Source: Heterobilharzia americana
Taxonomy: Eukaryota > Platyhelminthes > Trematoda > Strigeidida > Schistosomatidae
Length of the DNA stretch: 64,000 nucleotides
Direction of reading: 5' to 3'
NCBI GenBank assembly: GCA_944470555.2
Contig: OX104134.1
Coordinates: 109,176,701-109,240,700, forward strand
Part shown: positions 49,300 to 60,404 of the stretch, piece after piece
Position numbering within the stretch: position 1 is the first letter of the stretch
Layout: every line of letters starts with the position of its first letter
Program-made: the position numbers and the translations under genes
Notes under the pieces: generated by a model
Database searches by the model: none
What the model was told of the DNA's origin: nothing
What the model saw: only the letters and a program-made list of their open reading frames with translations

Positions 49300-50110
49300 A
49301 AGATCTACAGTCGAGAACTAACAAGTTGTCAGAAGAGGCAGCGAAGACGGGACTTCAAGTGAACGTAGAGGAGACAGAGGTGATGAAAATATCCAACCGA
49401 AAAACAACAGCAACAACAAGCTCCAATCACCATCAACAGGAGAAACTTAATGGAAGTAGCCTATTTCACATACCTAGGCAGAACTGTTTCAACTACAGGC
49501 ACGCACAGGCACAGACGAGAACGTCAAAACCAGCCAGGATCGGAAAAGCAAGATAGGCGTTCATCAGCCTGAAACCAGTGTGGAGATCTTCTGCACTCCA
49601 CTCAGCATGTGGAACAAGATCCGGATTTTCAACACCAACGTCAAGTCAGTGCTCTTGTATGGTTCAGAAACTTGGCGCGTCATGAAAAGCATTTCCAACA
49701 AATTACACACATTCATCAACAACTGTCTACGGTGGCTCGTTACTGAAGATCAGATGGTCAGAATGATAAGAATAAGCAACAAGGAACTGTGGCTGGGTAA
49801 CGAACCAACCAAGAACTCATGGCTCACCAAGTATGCATGGGAAGGAATTGGAGACTGAGTGGATTGGGCATACACTGAGAAGGTGGACTAGGGACATCAC
49901 GCGCCAAACCGGGCCCTCGAGTGGAACCCTGATGGGAAGTGACAAGTTGGGCGACTGAGGTGAGGGTGACATGGAGGAGATCGTTTGAGGAGGAAGAGAG
50001 AGCTTGTGGGTAGTGGTGGAGCCAGGTTCCAAAGCTTTTGGAGAACAGAGTTCACTGGAGACGTGCTACTGAAGCCCTATGTTCCATTAGGAACCCAAGG
50101 GACAAATAAT
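49300..50110 (+). mobile_element. RTE family A copy A3, 5'-truncated, plus
   Basis: The homology to A1 starts at about 49300 (AGATCTACAG) just after RT motif C and continues to the 3' end, closing with GGGACAAATAATAC and a short A/T-rich tail. Two frames (49326-49556 and 49580-49858) contain the post-RT blocks IRIFNTNVKSVLLYGSETWR and NKELWLGNEPTKNSWLTKYA, split by a stop and frameshift. The final 250 bp differ from A1 at about one position by hand alignment. No clear target-site duplication was found. 5' truncation is typical of LINE-type insertion. Confidence 0.92.
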
Positions 50111-51700
50111 ACTAATAAACAATAATCACCGTTTTCACACCATTTTCATCATGTTGAAGAGAACTGGACTGATTTTATGAGTTTTACTCTAGTTTCGAAG
50201 TAAAGGAAACCGAGTGCAATAAGCTACATTTTTACTAACAAAGAGTTAAAAAGCATACACTTTTAGGATGAAGGATAATTGACAAATATTTAACTAGTAA
50301 TAAAAGTGATAGCAGAAGGAAGAACAGAGAACGAGGTAAAAATTTGATAATGATGATGAATCTTTCTCAAGTTTTCTGCTTCTATTATCTAAAATTTCAC
50401 ATATTTTAGAGAATTTATGACTGCTAACATAGATATATTTTATGTCTTAAAAACATGACTTCAAACGCCGCAAACATAACGCCTGCTAATTTTTTAGCAC
50501 TTGTTTCTCACAACTTGAATCATTTCCCAGCAAATTATTTAGTAGCTTGTCCTGATGGCCCGATATGTCATTGGTTTTTTCTGCCCAAATTTTGTCATTG
50601 TCTCCATGTTTATTTTGATTGGTTGTCCTGGTAACCTGAAATTTGATCTTCTTGTTAATTCTTATTGGTTGGTAAGTTGGGTCAATGTTAGTGTGTTTCT
50701 TGATTTCCGGTGATCTGAATACGAAGCTTCTAAAAATTATCTTGCATTCTTTGCATTTCCTGTATCCAGAATTTTCACATTTTCTTGGTCAAATTCATCT
50801 CCACAGTTTTAAAAATGCATTGCTATGAGCAAAGATATGTCATAATACTTCACTGCTGCTTTATGTTCATGTAGACAGATGTAAAGATTATATCAGTTAC
50901 TTACCTGGTTACTGAAGCATTAGTGTACCTAAAAACAAGAAAGCTTGTGAATTTTCATCCACTCCCATCTAAACATTGTAACAAAGTTTTCCTCAAAAAG
51001 CAAAAGTCCAGTGGAAAAGAATCTCAAGTTTGGTAGTATGATAGATATTATACGAAGACACTTCTGTCACAAAAGTTGCAGATGACTCTTGAATTAATTA
51101 AAGATTATGCACAAGTGATCTGTAGTCTTTCTCATTCAAAAACCCCACCGCTAGGAATAAATGAGTGTTATCTTTGAATGACCAGGGGCCGGAGAAATGG
51201 TAACTGATTCTGTCCAGTCATATGTTTACGTAATGACCTTGATGGCATAAATCAGTGAAAAAATTACTAAATCCCTCTGCTAAAAGTGAGGTTTTGAACT
51301 TGAATTTCGCAGCCCAAACCTCATATTAGGAGTATATATTATCCCTTCAGTCATATGCATACTACTTTTTATTAGTGAACCACATTGTAATTAGATGTAT
51401 GTGTAAATTTCAGGAAAACGAAACTATTCAGTCAAAACTGTTGAAGCATAAGGTTGACAAATTGACTTTTTCTTTTTAAATATTAATTTTTTATGAGAAT
51501 ACGGTTCAATATATAGGTGGAAGTTACTGTTTCACTAAAATCATGAAGTCAAATTTTTGCTAATAACTGAGTGAAAACCTAGCCCATAGCAATTACCCAT
51601 TGGCAGTTTCAAATTATGATGTAAATTATCGATTTGTCAAATCTAAAAATTCCAGGGAAAAATTTGTAAAAAGTATCAAGGTGGTGAAATCATTAGCAAT
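50111..51700. other. AT-rich non-coding DNA
   Basis: No supported gene. Confidence 0.5.
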
Positions 51701-51704
51701 ATAT

Positions 51705-51924
51705 TTAAAATAGTGAATGAGGAATCGTTATGTATAGTGTTGTCGCATTTTTTCTCAAAAGAAATTTTTGAGGTATATCATAGGGCAAATTATATTTAAA
51801 AGAATATTCTGCGATAAATTTATCATTCAGAAAACTAAATTTGTAATCTTTACTCTTGTCGATTACGTCAAATGGTAGAGCCGCTAAGTATGTGACAGTT
51901 TTAAAAAGATCATACACATTAGGA
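51705..51924 (-). CDS. Candidate terminal exon, minus strand
   Basis: A pyrimidine-rich acceptor (AATTTTGATTTCAG) is followed by an open frame of about 72 codons: PNVYDLFKTVTYLAALPFDV, then a lysine/aromatic-rich part, ending FLLRKNATTLYITIPHSLF and TAA. It lacks the long Ile/Asn/Lys homopolymer look of nearby random frames. An internal GTAAAG could act as an alternative donor after about 66 nt. Protein not recognised. Confidence 0.25.
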
Positions 51925-51949
51925 CTGAAATCAAAATTCAAATGAGGAG

Positions 51950-52220
51950 TTTATATTTCTAAATTATTCAAAGTGGAAGTAAATTAAAACACTATTGTAC
52001 ATTATATAGATACATAACTTTTGTGAAACTCTTCAACTTGTTAATATCAACAGTTTTTTTCCTGTTGCGTGTTTAACGAGAAATAAAAAGGTGTGTATAC
52101 GCATGTGTATAGATTAAAATGCAAATATGCCTTGATCAACAGGTAAGAATAAGAAGCTCATTGATTTTTTTAATGAGAAGACAATCTCCTTTCATAATCA
52201 CATACAACTATGAACATAAT
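51950..52220. other. Non-coding DNA
   Basis: Nothing recognised. Confidence 0.4.
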
Positions 52221-52224
52221 GACA

Positions 52225-52325
52225 ATGAGTGGTAATTTGGGGAGAAAGGAAAATCCGGGTTACATCACTATTCAAAACAGCGAACTCTAGGATTACTGGC
52301 TCGGTACTCTTCTAACTGAGCTTCG
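52225..52325 (-). repeat. tRNA-headed SINE copy, minus
   Basis: On the minus strand AAGCTCAGTTAGAAGAGTAC (box A-like) is followed by AGAGTTCGCTGTTTTG (box B-like) and a GGATTTTCCTTTCTCC body, parallel to the SINE at 14.83 kb. Confidence 0.6.
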
Positions 52326-52446
52326 ACATTCAGCTACTGACTAGATCTTAATTCCATTTCAACCATCAAGGATTTAATTCCATATGACATCAGTCAACTT
52401 CATTTACAACTTACAGTGATAAATAATACTTTATCACTAGTCGGTA

Positions 52447-52570
52447 GCTGGTTCTCGTAGCCCAGTTGCTGCAGCACTAGACCAGTTACACAAAGGCCAC
52501 TGATTAGAATCCTGTCCCAACACTGATTTTTATTCCACCCTTAATCATCATCACCTACTGTCAGTAATAC
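52447..52570 (+). repeat. tRNA-headed SINE copy, plus
   Basis: Box A-like GTAGCCCAGTTGCTGCAGC, box B-like GATTAGAATCCTGTCCC, then a TTCCACCCTTAATCATCATC body matching the TTCACCTTCAATCACCACC family. It faces the copy at 52.2-52.3 kb in inverted orientation, about 120 bp apart. Confidence 0.65.
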
Positions 52571-53605
52571 AAATCTAGCAAACCATGACCATCTCATTCA
52601 CGTTGGTCCTTTTTACAACTAGGAGAAATAAATCGTCTCAAGCATATTACAAAACTTTATTACACTTTTATTTAAATTTTAATCTCATATGGTATCATCA
52701 GACAACTGCATCTTGATTCCAAATTGTGAATTATATTCTTAAAAGTGATTATTGGTAAAGGACAGCGTCTGAAGCAGCCAATATGTACTAATTAAGAGAC
52801 GTCTATAAAAGCTTTTAACACACCGATGATTACGGAAAACTAACCGATATAAGGAGGGGAAAACAGACTCATCAATGAATAAACGTGATCGAAAAATTAA
52901 GATGGGTGTTTTTTGCCTTTTAAGAGTTCATCCTAGTGATGTCGTCCCAAATGATAATGAAAGCCTCGCAACTAAATACTTTCAACTGAAAAATTGTGTA
53001 AACTATACCTTTTAATTTTGTGCGACTTTCTCACCTTTCATCTTAAAGGTGTTGAATGAGTGAAAGATTAGACACTTAGGCAATTAAATTGAAGAAAATA
53101 CCCATTTATTTGAGTTTCTTTAGCCCTTTTAGCCTGTTTTGACATTGCTACCAGCCAATAAATCAGGTACGTTATAATTTTTCCAACTTCCAACTCTATG
53201 AAGTAACACTGTAAAAAATGAAAATATTGTTCTGTTTTAAAACCTAAGAATATTTCCAAATTTACTTAGCGCATATACTCCATAATATATTTCAGGTGAT
53301 GGAAGGTCAGGAGATTGTGAAATGAAGCGAAGGAGAAAGAAGATTAGGGAGGCGTGTTATCAATCCTTCCATTGATTTTTGTTGTTGATTCTTTTCATAT
53401 CAAACACTAATCCCCTCCAATTGACGTCAAAATTAAATCTGAGAAGAGAAGAAGCATATTTTTTTACTGAAATATTGAACTTCTGAAGTGTTTTCTTATG
53501 AACTAATTAAAAGAAGGCCAAAATAAAACATAACAGTTGTTCACTAACCTGTTACAAAAACAACCGGATCTTCCATTAAGCCATTATAAATTTTAAACCA
53601 AATTT
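52571..53605. other. Non-coding DNA
   Basis: No supported gene. Confidence 0.45.
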
Positions 53606-53608
53606 TAG

Positions 53609-53665
53609 TGATTGAAAGAGTAGAAGCTCAGAGATTATTTGACGAAATATTTAAAATGTTTTTAA
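53609..53665 (+). CDS. Candidate symmetric 57-bp internal exon
   Basis: An acceptor-like CCAAATTTTAG and a donor GTAAGATA bound 57 bp, a multiple of three. The frame encodes IERVEAQRLFDEIFKMFL, an amphipathic charged peptide unlike the surrounding AT-rich translation. Short symmetric exons are common in schistosome micro-exon genes, but nothing else links this to that class. The frame also runs on past the donor to 53925, so the exon end is inferred from the donor only. Confidence 0.3.
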
Positions 53666-53925
53666 GTAAGATATATTATTCATACCCCGTATGTTTTCTG
53701 TGCTCATTGTGCGAAACGATTGTTTCAGCTGGTTTTGGGAATCCAAATGCTTCCAAGTTACAGACCATTAGTGAAAATCAACATCTTCACGAAGGCATGC
53801 AGTTTATGTATGTGACTACGTTCATAAACTCAACTAACTTACTTTTATTTTCCTACATTTCAAAAGAAAATTTATCGTGTTCTTTTCCCACCGTATCCGA
53901 AGAATCTACAGCACTGATATCTTAG

Positions 53926-54330
53926 AAGGCGAACTCATGTTTCCCGAAAGGGTTCCAGCTGAAAACCGATATCCAACACGATTTGTGGACAGAAACATCA
54001 GACCCAAACCACAAAGAGAGATACCCATTTCATTACTTTTTATATCTCGAAAATAAAAATTTCAATCTCTCTATAAACATTTTTTAAGCGTGAACCTTGG
54101 AGATGGTATTCTACAGTCATCTAATGTATCCCGACAACCCGAAAGACAAGCTTCTATATCTGGCTATTTCCAAGTGCGTTTATCAATTCATCTCCTCTTG
54201 TGGAGCCAGGTGTATTGTTCATTCAGTGTGCATTCTTTCAAAACTGACTAGTGAACATCCCGCCTTGCTGTAAATAGGTGCGAGTAGATCCATCAGAAGT
54301 GCAATAATTGGACATACTTATGATAATTTG
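53926..54330. other. Non-coding DNA
   Basis: Nothing recognised. Confidence 0.4.
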
Positions 54331-54334
54331 GTTG

Positions 54335-54485
54335 GTCGTGGCTAGTAGAAGAATCCTGGACGCACGTCACGTTGTATTTCGGACTCGTCAGCTGGATGCA
54401 CCTGCACCCCAGTGATGTTGTTCCTACTGAGACTCGAACCTCGTACCCATCGCTTCAAAAGCCAAGGCGTTATCCACAATTCGAT
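54335..54485 (-). repeat. Smα-type SINE with tRNA head and hammerhead region, minus
   Basis: On the minus strand: GTGGATAACGCCTTGGC (box A-like), GAGGTTCGAGTCTCAG (box B-like), a CACTGGGGTGCAGGTGCATC linker, then the hammerhead region. The order and wording match the Smα repeat of schistosomes, the classical SINE-like satellite with self-cleaving hammerheads. It is the most complete Smα-type copy here. Confidence 0.88.
54338..54400 (-). ncRNA. Smα hammerhead ribozyme relic
   Basis: On the minus strand: stem I 5' arm ATCCAG, CTGACGAG (54384-54391) intact, stem II region TCCGAAATACAACG, then GTGA where GAAA is required, then ACGTGCGTCC (stem III and cleavage C) and AGGATTC for the other stem I arm. 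The GAAA change and weak stem II make it very likely inactive. Confidence 0.75.
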
Positions 54486-54679
54486 CCAACAAAACAACGG
54501 AGAGTAAAAAGTATGTCAATAAACAGTAACTGAACACACTGTCAACATTCTTTACAGTAACACAACTGATTCAGCGTTCAAAGCAGTCTACAAAATGAAA
54601 AGAAATTTGTCTAAAAGGGTCCATTCCCATATTCTCTGTCCTTTAAAAGCACGTGATATGTGGAAACATTGAAAATCTG

Positions 54680-54800
54680 GAGGCACTGGACAGCTGCTTC
54701 GTCCTAGTATGGGACTCCTCAGCAATGTGCACCCATGACTCCACCAGTGTTCCTCCAACTGATGTTAGTCAATGATAAATACCAACTTGAAAAATCACTA
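54680..54800 (-). repeat. Family 2 SINE body without tRNA head, minus
   Basis: Shares with 16.95-17.09 kb the arm CAACTGATGTTAGTCAATGA and the hammerhead-like block. The tRNA head is absent; the arm replaces it, as at 16.95 kb, so the two represent the same headless subtype. Confidence 0.75.
54682..54730 (-). ncRNA. Hammerhead-like core (family 2), best preserved
   Basis: On the minus strand: CATTG (stem I), CTGAGGAG (54715-54722; position 7 is free in the hammerhead consensus), stem II GTCC/GGAC with loop CATACTA, then GAAG in place of GAAA, ACAGCTGT as a mini stem III, the cleavage C, and CAGTG closing stem I. Only one core base departs from the consensus. Confidence 0.6.
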
Positions 54801-55180
54801 AATCCTCACAAACCTCCGAATCAAATTAATATTTATCGCTAGATTTTATTCTTGTAACTATCCAATATTGTTGAACAGAATGTATGTACAGTTATGGAAA
54901 TCACTGAAAAAGGCATCTTAGCTGGACTTCTCGTTTTCTCAACAGTTCAGATTAACACATAACAATGCCTTTTCTCCAATTATTTTAAGAAACATATTTC
55001 TTCATGTTCAACAGAATCATCAGAAAGCCACAACATTTATCCTATCATTTAAAAGTGGCATGCGGATAATAGTAACCCCTGTTTTTCGTTTTAAGAAGTT
55101 ATTACTCGTATACTATTCTGTGTTGATTTGTCACTGTTTTTAAGCAATGGAATACAAACTGGACTAACAGTTAATTGGAT
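54801..55180. other. Non-coding DNA
   Basis: Nothing recognised. Confidence 0.4.
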
Positions 55181-55182
55181 TG

Positions 55183-55225
55183 AAATCCAGGACGCACATT
55201 TCGTTCAATTTGGGACTCGCTGGGA
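55183..55225 (-). ncRNA. Degenerate Smα hammerhead, minus
   Basis: On the minus strand GCGAGTCCCAAATTGAACG is followed by GAAATGTGCGTCCTGGATTT. GAAA, stem III and the cleavage site are recognisable; the first core has lost bases (CAGCGAG for CTGATGAG). Confidence 0.65.
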
Positions 55226-55230
55226 GGTAG

Positions 55231-55305
55231 GTACATCCAGCTGATGAGTCCCAAGTGAGAGGAAATACGAATCCAAGATTCCACTGCTATCCACTACCCA
55301 TCATT
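55231..55305 (+). ncRNA. Degenerate Smα hammerhead, plus, head-to-head with the previous
   Basis: ATCCAGCTGATGAGTCCC (55236-55253) keeps the stem I arm and a perfect first core. GAAA is present at 55262-55265, but stem II is reduced to about two pairs. AATCCAAGATTCCACTGC gives a decayed stem III and stem I loop. It lies 5 bp from the inverted copy. Confidence 0.7.
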
Positions 55306-55309
55306 ACTA

Positions 55310-56885
55310 TACATAATTAAAGCACAGGCAATATCGAGGTATCTGCGAAGGAGCCCATATGCCAACAGATTGATCAAATCCGTCCAATCAACGACGGTTT
55401 AATACAAGTAATAACACTAATTAACTGGATTGATAGTTTAGCTTCTATTTCAGCACAACATACGTGACGATCAGCTACATAAAACTATTATTTCAAACCG
55501 AATCGACTCACTGTTTCAAAATAATTTCTGCTAATGAAGCGAAGTGAAGTTATTTATTCACTCGCTAGCATGAATACTAACTCTAATGAAAGTGTTTGTG
55601 AATTCAAAACAAAAATTTATTCAGTTTTTTTGATCCAGCAGTTAACTAATTATGTAGATCTTACGATATATATATTTATAGCTCATTCTATGCAGAGCTA
55701 TAGTACTGATTGAAGATCAGTAGTCAGACGTTCGTTAAAACAACAGTCTCTGGTATACCCTCTAAGGTGCAAATAAACTTCGTAAACATGTGAAAGTTTT
55801 CCTTGAATAGTTTAGAAAAAAGCGTTATACTTGTTGCTGAAAAAGTAAATAGGAGATAATATCAAATTAAATCCATTTCTTATTAGGCATCGGTGACGAG
55901 CTTCAACAATAATGGAGGAGTAAGTGATTTCTATGTTTTGAATGAAGTCTCAGACAACATCCTGCACATTCTTAACTAGTGAAGCTACGCACTTCACTTT
56001 TCACAGCGAACAGCCATCTCATCAGATACTGAAAAGACTGCTTACTCTTTGTGTCATACTGTTTTTGTTGAACCACATAAGTTTACACAAAACATGCACT
56101 GACGTGATCAAAAGAAGGTAAGTGATAACATTCTCATCAATACTCCGAACCCGTTTGACTTTGAAAACTCTCCACTTTATAAACTTCATCACCCACCACC
56201 TAGATGTTGTGCCATAAGATATCACTGTACTTAGGCGTCAACAGAAAATTAATATAGCCTTTCAATATAAAAAAAATCAACTAAAAGTTGAAACTTGTCT
56301 ACTGTACTCTGAAGACGACCTTCAATAAACTCAAACCGCAAGGAGAGATCAAACTAAATTGTCACTGAATATCTCCAATCCTTCCAATTCTCGAAACGAA
56401 CCCGTCAAAACATCTGAAATTACAAGTTCTTGGTTAGTCAACTTTTTATAGTACTAACGAAGCTTTTTCAGTCAATGTACGATGCGGATCATTCATATTC
56501 GCATTTGGAATAAAGTAAAATAAACAAACTTAGTAGTATCTTTCAGATCCATTACCGCTACTGTTTCCCACTTCTGGTAGAGATACGTGAATGTGGTTTT
56601 TTCTCCAGCTTTTTTCTTATAAACTCACCTATGAAATTATGAAATTTTTGAGATACTTTGAATAAAATCATTTTCCGATATAACAATGCGGGCAATAACA
56701 AAATTTGTGAAGATTGAGAAGCTAAGGTTGGCTCTTAAGATCCCCGGATGAAACAGCAAGAATTAACATCTTAATTGTTTGTGTAAAGTAAAAGCTTAAA
56801 TTTTAAACTAATATAAGGATTTTACTTTGATGGGGTAGATTTGCAACGCTGTCGGCGCGTTTAATATTGATTCAGTTTGATCATT
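55310..56885. other. AT-rich non-coding DNA
   Basis: No supported gene. Confidence 0.5.
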
Positions 56886-56889
56886 CATT

Positions 56890-57094
56890 TACGTCAAAAC
56901 CCGATCTCCCCTCTGTCATCCTCAGCTTTGACTCACAACTCGTCTTCTCCCATTAGGATTCCACTCGACGGCCTGGCGTGACATGGCCTTACACACGATG
57001 TCCCCAAATGGTCTTCTCAGTGTATGCACAATCCAATCCATCTCCACTTCCTTCTGCATATTCGGTGGGCGATAGGTTCTTGATTGATTCATTA

Positions 57095-57149
<55 letters not shown>

Positions 57150-58240
57150 AAGTTCTCTCTTGCTTATTCTTATTATTCTGGTCATCTCATCTCCATCTTT
57201 AGTGTCGAGTGAGCGTAGGTGGCAGCTGTTCATGTGATTCATGTCTGTGGTTTGTTGGAAACGCCTTACGTAATGCTCCAAGTTTCTCAACCATCATACT
57301 GAACCACTGACTGACTTCAGTGGATTGATGTTGAAAATCCGAATATTGTTCACGCTTTATGCTGAGTGCAATGCAGTGCAGTAGATCTCCACACTGGTCT
57401 CAGATTAATGAAGGGTTGTCTTACTGTCTTTCCGATCTTGACCTTGACGTCAACATCTGTGCCATCTTCACCTGTAGTTGGAACGATGCTGCCAAGGTAG
57501 GTAGGTAGGTTGGTTGGTAGGTGGGTAGGTGAAAGAGGTTACTTCCTTTTAGGTTTCTCCCGTTGATGGTGTTTGGTGCTTCCAGTTGTTGTTGTTGTTG
57601 TTGGTCGGATGTCTCCATCGCCTTTGTCTTCTCCACATCCACCTGAAGGGAGTCTCGTCTTTGCAGCCCTGCCTCTTCCATCAACTTGTGAGTTTTCGCC
57701 TGTAGATCTCGAGCTTGTGTGACAAGACATTAGACATAAATCGTCATCATCGGCGAAATCCAAATATTCTCCTGGGGTCTTTTCATCTGTCCAGGTAGCG
57801 TTTGCTCATCTTCTCACAGTTGTCTGTTGCGTGATCCATTCCAGACCAGTTCAGTTGACCAGAATTAGGAAGATCATCGGTGATAGTAGGCGGCAGGCAA
57901 CCTTATCTGCCTCCTGTCCCATATCTTCACTTCAAAGTTATCGCTGAGCTTTCCGTCGTGAATCACTTGGCATGCAACATCATATAGTGTATGGTTGTTG
58001 AATGAGGTTGATTGAGGTTTATGGCACTGAAACCGTAGTGTTGAGGCAGCTGTGAAATTACTGCTCAGTCGACGCTATTGGAGGCCTTCACAAAGTGGAT
58101 GAAGTTGAGGTGGAGAGTTGACTGACATTCCATGCTTTGTTCTATGATGATGTTTAGCGTTGCAATTTGAGCCATACATGATTTTTTCCTTCTGAAGCTA
58201 GCCAGCCTGTTCCGGTTATAGTCTTGAATCCGATCCACGA
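56890..58240 (-). mobile_element. RTE family A-related copy A4, diverged and 5'-truncated, minus
   Basis: On the minus strand the copy enters within RT near 58240 and runs to the 3' part near 56.89 kb. Motif A reads LNFIHFVKASNSV (catalytic D changed to H; about 58070-58110). Motif C reads DFADDDDLCLMS (about 57730-57765), with two extra aspartate codons. The post-RT block is recognisable as MTRIIRISKRELWL. Several simple-sequence expansions lie inside: (CCAG)n at 57095-57148, GGTA-type repeats at about 57500-57530 and GTT repeats at about 57587-57602. Divergence from A1-A3 is clear, so it is a related older subfamily. Confidence 0.88.
57095..57148. repeat. (CCAG)n tetranucleotide array inside RTE-A4
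   Basis: About 13.5 uninterrupted CCAG units (minus: CTGG). It sits exactly where A1/A3 encode ELWLGN, giving repeated LAGW on the minus strand. Confidence 0.97.
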
Positions 58241-58655
58241 CAACAAATGTGTAAAAACTTCAGACGGTTGATTACAAAGTTAAGTAGCAGTAATAAATTT
58301 TCTGATACTTTTTCAGAGGAAGTAGGAAAGTGGTTTTGGCCTAATGGGTGATAATAGTTACTGATTTTGGATTTCTAGGTGAATTCACCCTTATGCGGAG
58401 CTAGAAGAACTGTCGTGAAGGGAATTAATTTATTTACCACAAAAATATAAATTTCCAGAATAATATGAATTTTACGTTCACTAACTAGGCTTCACTTTTG
58501 CAATTTAATAATCATGTATTTCACACATTCTTATTTATTGATTTTCATTAGTCTTTCCTGGTCCGCTTAAACGAAATTTGTTATACTGTGTAGGACTTTA
58601 ACATATGCCTTTTTCGCAACTGATTAAAATCCCAACTGACGGAAATCTGAACTTT
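58241..58655. other. Non-coding DNA
   Basis: Nothing recognised. Confidence 0.4.
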
Positions 58656-58660
58656 TGCAG

Positions 58661-58825
58661 GCAAAGAATAATAGTCATTTTTACTATATTCTCAGGGAGG
58701 AAAGGAAGCAATTTTTTACAGCTTTGTATGCACGGCTAAATACAAGAATTCCTCTGTACTTCATCAGGGACACACATATGAGACGAAACTTGTTAGGTCA
58801 GATTTTTCTAATCATCATTGTAACT
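58661..58825 (+). CDS. Candidate 165-bp phase-0 internal exon
   Basis: A strong acceptor (CTGAACTTTTGCAG) and a full consensus donor (GTAAGT at 58826-58831) bound 165 bp with no stop in phase 0, i.e. 55 codons. Parts of the peptide: NNSHFYYILREERKQFFTAL, YARLNTRIPLYFIRDTHMRR and a hydrophobic end GQIFLIIIVT that may be a membrane segment. Both splice sites and phase agree, which is stronger than for the other candidates. Protein not recognised, and neighbouring exons were not found. Confidence 0.4.
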
Positions 58826-58829
58826 GTAA

Positions 58830-60370
58830 GTAATAAATAATGTATAAACATTACTGTCTTCAGTAATATTACCATTTATATAATTTAATTGCCATTAACA
58901 ATTATATTGGAAATACGGTACAGGAGTCAGTTCTTTCTGCATTACTGCTTACCGGGGATATCAAAGTGCACCCAAAATTGTTTGGGATAAAAATAATATT
59001 ATACGTTGTGGACTTGGTTGTCACTAAGTGAAAATTTGCATGACTTGAGACTTCCAACTGAAACAAATAGTTGAAGGTATCAGGCATAAAGTTACATTTA
59101 GCATTAACAATTTTCAAATGTATCATTTGGAAAAAGATAATATTTTAAGAGTACTTCGAGTAATATTTAGGAAACACTAGGTTGGAACAGCATGCATCCA
59201 CAACCCAGCTTACCTGGAACCTTCCGCTTTTGATCTAAGCATGGATTACACTGTTTTGTAATCTTAAATATGAAAAAGGGAAGCAGTACACGAAACGGTC
59301 AGAAATTTATCGTTTGGATTCATAATCATCATCATGGACACAATTTACATCATAAAGGCTCATAACCTTAACCACTTTTTACCTTATCAGTAGAGACATA
59401 AACAAGTCGAGAATAAAGTCATAATTTTACATCAAATATAATCCATTCATTTCACTAAAAACACATCATTCAACCTATGAAATTTAATCAGACCTGAAAT
59501 AATCTTGCAACTTAAACTATGTGATCTGATATTACAGCACATATAAACGTTTGATCGAGTGAATTACTGAATATAAGTGTACTTGCAACCTATACATTTG
59601 TCATTAAGATTTTTAGAATACAGTATAGCTGTAGAATATCATCCTAAAGTGCATGAAATTTGTCTTGTGCAGGAGAGTTCTTCTTATATATACGTTAGTG
59701 TGTTAAATATGATAAACACAGATATTTATTTTGGTTTGGTAGCTTCAATCTCAAAAGCTTGTGTAAGTCATTAGGTTAAAAACAACCTTCAAAGATCAGA
59801 GATCACCAATTAGTTTCCTACCCTCATCCATTGCTACAAATATTCTCTGCTACACGAATTATTGCATTGATTTAACTCTTAATTCGAAGATGATATAAGC
59901 GTGAGTTCCTATTACAATTTGATATTCTTACAAGGTTTCTTTGTGCTTTGTTTCTTATGTCTTTAGTTCACAAGTCCAAGCGTTAATCATTCTTCTTTTT
60001 TTAGACACGGATTAAATCCTTTTATTTGTTTTTGATTGGATTTAAAAGTGATTTGTTAATAATCTTTTATTGTGACCTATGCTGAGTGATTCTAATGCCA
60101 AAAACTAACTTCGAAAGCCCCGTGAATTTCGAACTTCACAGGACTTGTATCCGCAAAAAGAGTTTTATGACAAATAGTACAACTACCTATTTTTATTTTT
60201 ACCTGAGTTTTCGAAAAAAAGATTCTGTAGTAAGAAACTGGTATCGCATGCATAAAGAAGACCACCAGTTAGTTGTCTAGTGATTAATGATTTCTTTCCG
60301 TGTTAGAATCAACAGGGACGTGAAACTGATAAAAGGTAGTACAACTTATGACAATGAATCCCAAGCAAAT
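58830..60370. other. AT-rich non-coding DNA
   Basis: No supported gene. A plus frame at 60086-60280 (with NFESPVNFELHRTCIRKK) is mildly protein-like but has no clear splice sites. Confidence 0.45.
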
Positions 60371-60404
60371 ATGATTAATGTTCTTCAAGTCTTATATACT
60401 TATG

